Below are positions 61,355-64,000 of a stretch of 64,000 bases of DNA, piece after piece. A program made the translations under genes and the position numbers. Positions within the stretch are counted from its first letter, which is position 1. Every line of letters starts with the position of its first letter. The notes beneath the pieces were generated by a model. It was not told the DNA's origin. It saw nothing but the letters and a program-made list of their open reading frames with translations, and made no database searches. This stretch comes from Anaeramoeba flamelloides (Eukaryota > Metamonada > Anaeramoebidae). The stretch lies in NCBI GenBank assembly GCA_027625915.1, contig JANTQA010000036.1:10871001-10935000 (forward strand). The letters run 5' to 3'.

Positions 61355-61436
61355 GGTAGTGGGTAGGTTAGGTAGGTTAGGTAGGTTAGTTAGGTTAGTT
61401 CTGGTCTAGGTCTGGTACAGGTTAGGTTAATTAATT
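61355..61436. promoter_or_regulatory. telomere-like GGTTA repeats upstream of TERT
   Basis: Three exact tandem copies of GGTAGGTTA (61362-61388) are followed by GTTAGGTTAGTT and looser GGTCTAGG/GGTTAGGTTA units to about 61436. They lie 16 to 100 bp before the TERT start codon, so they read as TAACCTACC on the coding strand, in the promoter or 5' untranslated region. They are clearly richer in G than the surroundings. Regulatory function is an inference; the repeat itself is plain. Confidence 0.6.
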
Positions 61437-61650
61437 ACCTCAAAAAGATCTTATATTCTCGATTTGAATAACTTTAAATGCAAAAAATGAAAATGTTATT
61501 TGCTTTAAATTTCATTTATTGTTTTGAAAATGTTTCTGTGATTGAAAACTGATTTTTTGGTGTTTTTTAGTTTGAAGTTCGAATTGTCAAATGGTATAAA
61601 TACCTGAACAAAACTTGAATCAAACATTATTTTTTCATTTTACTTTTTTG

Positions 61651-61866
61651 TTAACTTTCCCTTTCTTTAGTTGTTATATATCTTTTTTCGATTTCCTTCC
61701 AAAGTAAGAATGAAATCTCGTTTGTGCAAATATCCCTTTTTTGTTTAAGGCTTGTAAACACCCTTAAGAAAAGATCTTGGTTCAGAGTTGTTTGACAACC
61801 TTTTCGCGGAATGAAGAAAAATTGAGATTGAGGAAGAAAATCTACTCTTAGAAAAAGAAAAATCAA
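61651..61866 (-). other. possible terminal exon of an unknown gene
   Basis: An open stretch follows a TTTGGTTAG acceptor-like site and ends in TAA at 61651. The encoded residues are less AT-biased than noise (for example IPRKGCQTTLNQDLFLRVFT and TNEISFLLWKEIEKRYI). It would be a last exon of a gene reading toward TERT, ending ~310 bp before it. No upstream exon or known family was recognised. Confidence 0.3.
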
Positions 61867-62580
61867 CTAACCAAAGACTAGGCATCTTTTTTAAAGGTAT
61901 TTTTTCTCTTTCAATTAATAAGTTTTGGTATTAAATTTTATTGAACTTTACTCGTCTCAGAATAATATCTGGGAAAAAATTTTTACTTAATTTTCCATTT
62001 TTTCGTTTTTTGAATCGTAAATCCAAGAATTAGATTATAGTTCTGGATTTGTATTTTATTGTTTGGGTATGTTTTTTTTTTTTGTTCAGGTTGAACTAAG
62101 AATCCTACCTATTCAGGAAAAAATCTGAAACACAATTTTGAATTTATAACCTTATAGAAATTTGAAAATAATTTCATTTAAATAAAAGAAAAAACAAATG
62201 AACTTTGAAAAAATGGAGAATTTAACACAATACCATTTTTGACAGTAATATTATTTTATTAAGGGATTTTATTTGATTTACTAAAAATTTTGATGAAAAA
62301 TTTAATTTTTTAAAGATCTCCAAAATATATCCCCAAATTTCAATTATAAATGTAGGTTTAAATTGGGTTTGTTGAATAGTTTGAAAATAATATGTTTAAT
62401 TATTGTTTCACTTTTTTTTGTTTCTTCTTTTAATTAATTTTACTTTTTGTTTTAAGTTTACTATTGTTCGCAAATGAAAAAAATTATATTGTACTTTTTT
62501 GACCTTTTTCATTTTTTTATTTAGATGATCTTTTTTACTTGATTGTCAAATGTTTTTTAAAATAGTTAAATTTTAATTTC

Positions 62581-63039
62581 ACTGTTGAGAGAAAAATGTT
62601 GGACACAGAAAAAGGTTTGACACCTTTTTTAATTGGGAACATTAGTAAAATTGAAAATCAAATCCTATTGATAACTAGGTGAATTTTATATAAATTCAGG
62701 TTTAAAGGTGTTACAAGTTGATTTATCTGTGGTTTGTGTAGAATACTCATTTGAATGGTTGATAAATAAAGTAGATGATGCTATTTTAACAAAAATCCAA
62801 GTTCTAGTAAAGTTTACTATTAATTCTGAAAATGGTAATTTTTAAACTTGCTTTAGGGTATCAGAGATAAGGTTTTGAAAAAGTAGAATTACATTAATGG
62901 TTATTCTAATAAGTAGATTATTGTTATTTTCTTTAGTTATTTCACAAACGAATGAAATTAAAAATCATTTTCAGTAATGTTCCCAATTAAAAATGCTGTC
63001 CAACTATTTTTCTGTGTCCAACATTTTTCTCTCAACAGT
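62581..63039. mobile_element. foldback element with ACTGTTGAGAG termini and exon-like core
   Basis: The left end ACTGTTGAGAGAAAAATG, continuing through GGACACAG and AATTGGGAACATTA, is matched in inverse by the right end at about 62965-63039. The arms are ~75 bp and near identical, with small indels. The core, 62699-62844, is one open frame of about 47 codons bounded by TTCAG on the left and a GGTAATT donor-like site on the right. No clean target duplication was found. Confidence 0.6.
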
Positions 63040-64000
63040 CAAATGAAATTGCCATTTTCTTAAAAGATACCGATTTTGGATTGGATATATTCTTGTAAAA
63101 ATAATCATTTAATCCATTTTTAAATCTGAATTGTTGTTGAAAGTAAAATTTTCAATTTACAAAAGTAAAAAATAAATAAATTGAAAGATAAGTTGAATTT
63201 TCCAGAATTAGAAAAATCAGAGATTTAATTTTTCATTTCAAAAGTTTCTAAAATATATCAGAAAAATAATACAAAAATCTGAAAACCTAATTGAACAAGT
63301 ATGACCACTAATTTTTCACAAGAAGTTGGATAAATTTAATAAAAAATCATTTAAAATTGATTCAAAAAATATATTATTTTGCTATATACCTTTCATTAAT
63401 TGAGTAAATTGCATCTGTTGTGAATTTATTACATTTTTTTTTTTTATTGAATAGAAATAAGTTTTCAGGTTTTTCAAGATGTATCTAGTTCTTTTTGTTA
63501 CTTGAACTCTTTGTTTATAATTCTAATAACAACAATTATAATGTAAATTGATTACTTTTATTTTTTATTTCGATTATTTAAATAAAAAAAAAATTAAATT
63601 GATGTAAACAAAAATGCTTATAAAATGAAATAATTTTGTTCTTTTGGGGTACAATGTTATTAGTATTTTTTTGTGTGTTGTTGATAAGTTAGCTTTTTGC
63701 ACGAATATCACTAATTGGAAATTTGATATAATCTCTCAAAATTGGTCAATTTAAATAAATTATTTTTTGAAATTAAATTGGTTATTATTGTCAAGTCTAT
63801 TGATTGTTTCTTTTCAGTATTTATTATATTTTAAAATGTTTTAAATAATTCTTATAATAATCGAAATTTGAAGTTTTTTTTTGGTTATTTTTATGAGATG
63901 GAATGATTTACTAGTATTTTTTGATATTTAAATTTATTGTAGATATTTTTAAAAAATATTGAGTTCGAATAAACAATTAATTATATAAAATTGATCAAGA
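63040..64000. other. intergenic, no gene seen
   Basis: AT-rich sequence running to the window edge. No protein-like frame, RNA gene or repeat boundary could be supported. Confidence 0.5.

Noticed and set aside
1-64000. tRNA, rRNA and CRISPR-like arrays
   Set aside because: No cloverleaf with a convincing T-arm, no rRNA-like conserved block and no regular repeat-spacer pattern was seen on either strand.

Overview
The window is a very AT-rich (roughly three quarters or more A+T by eye) stretch of nuclear DNA from a unicellular eukaryote. Genes have GT-AG introns, use the standard stop codons, and carry homopolymer and low-complexity inserts (poly-K, poly-E, poly-S/T, N/Q-rich). The mix of genes would fit an amoeboid protist: a Dictyostelium-like secreted phospholipase D, an LCAT-type lipase, a VIT/vWA protein, a B12-chaperone GTPase and a single-exon telomerase. 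I cannot fix the lineage, because there is no rDNA or other marker here. Amoebozoa, Anaeramoebae and Heterolobosea all remain possible.

Layout. 0.9-2.8 kb (-): secreted phospholipase D-like protein, 2 exons. 6.4-11.0 kb (-): secreted LCAT/phospholipase A2-like enzyme, 4 exons, with a 2.9 kb intron full of foldback transposons. 11-18.8 kb: gene-free, holding a TA-flanked foldback element, a decayed Tc1/mariner element and dispersed repeats. 18.9-26.3 kb (+): a NudC-type CS domain fused to Sel1 repeats and a tail anchor, 3 exons with two ~3 kb introns. 27.2-28.5 kb (+): MeaB/MMAA GTPase. 29.8-35.0 kb: a DNA transposon with a decayed DDE transposase into which two MITEs and a poly(A)-tailed retroposon (itself carrying a third MITE) have inserted. 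35.7-40.5 kb (-): VIT + von Willebrand A protein, 3 exons. 44.5-45.5 kb (-): a compact five-exon Snf7-like (ESCRT-III) gene whose exons are too short for ordinary ORF finding. 49.8-50.8 kb (-): unrecognised Q/N/K-rich protein. 56.1-57.6 kb: a MITE and a second retroposon copy with a clear target-site duplication. 57.9-61.3 kb (-): telomerase reverse transcriptase, with telomere-like GGTTA repeats just upstream. 61.4-64 kb: a foldback element carrying an exon-like open stretch.

The genes look like unlinked housekeeping and secretory genes; I see no operon or pathway cluster. The most informative part of the window is its mobile DNA. Two copies of one retroposon, each hit by the same palindromic MITE at a different place, act as each other's empty sites. 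They show directly that the MITE duplicates TA on insertion, and they give the order of events. The retroposon has a poly(A) tail, a 17 bp target duplication and no recognisable coding capacity. It appears to be a non-autonomous family that I cannot match to any I know.
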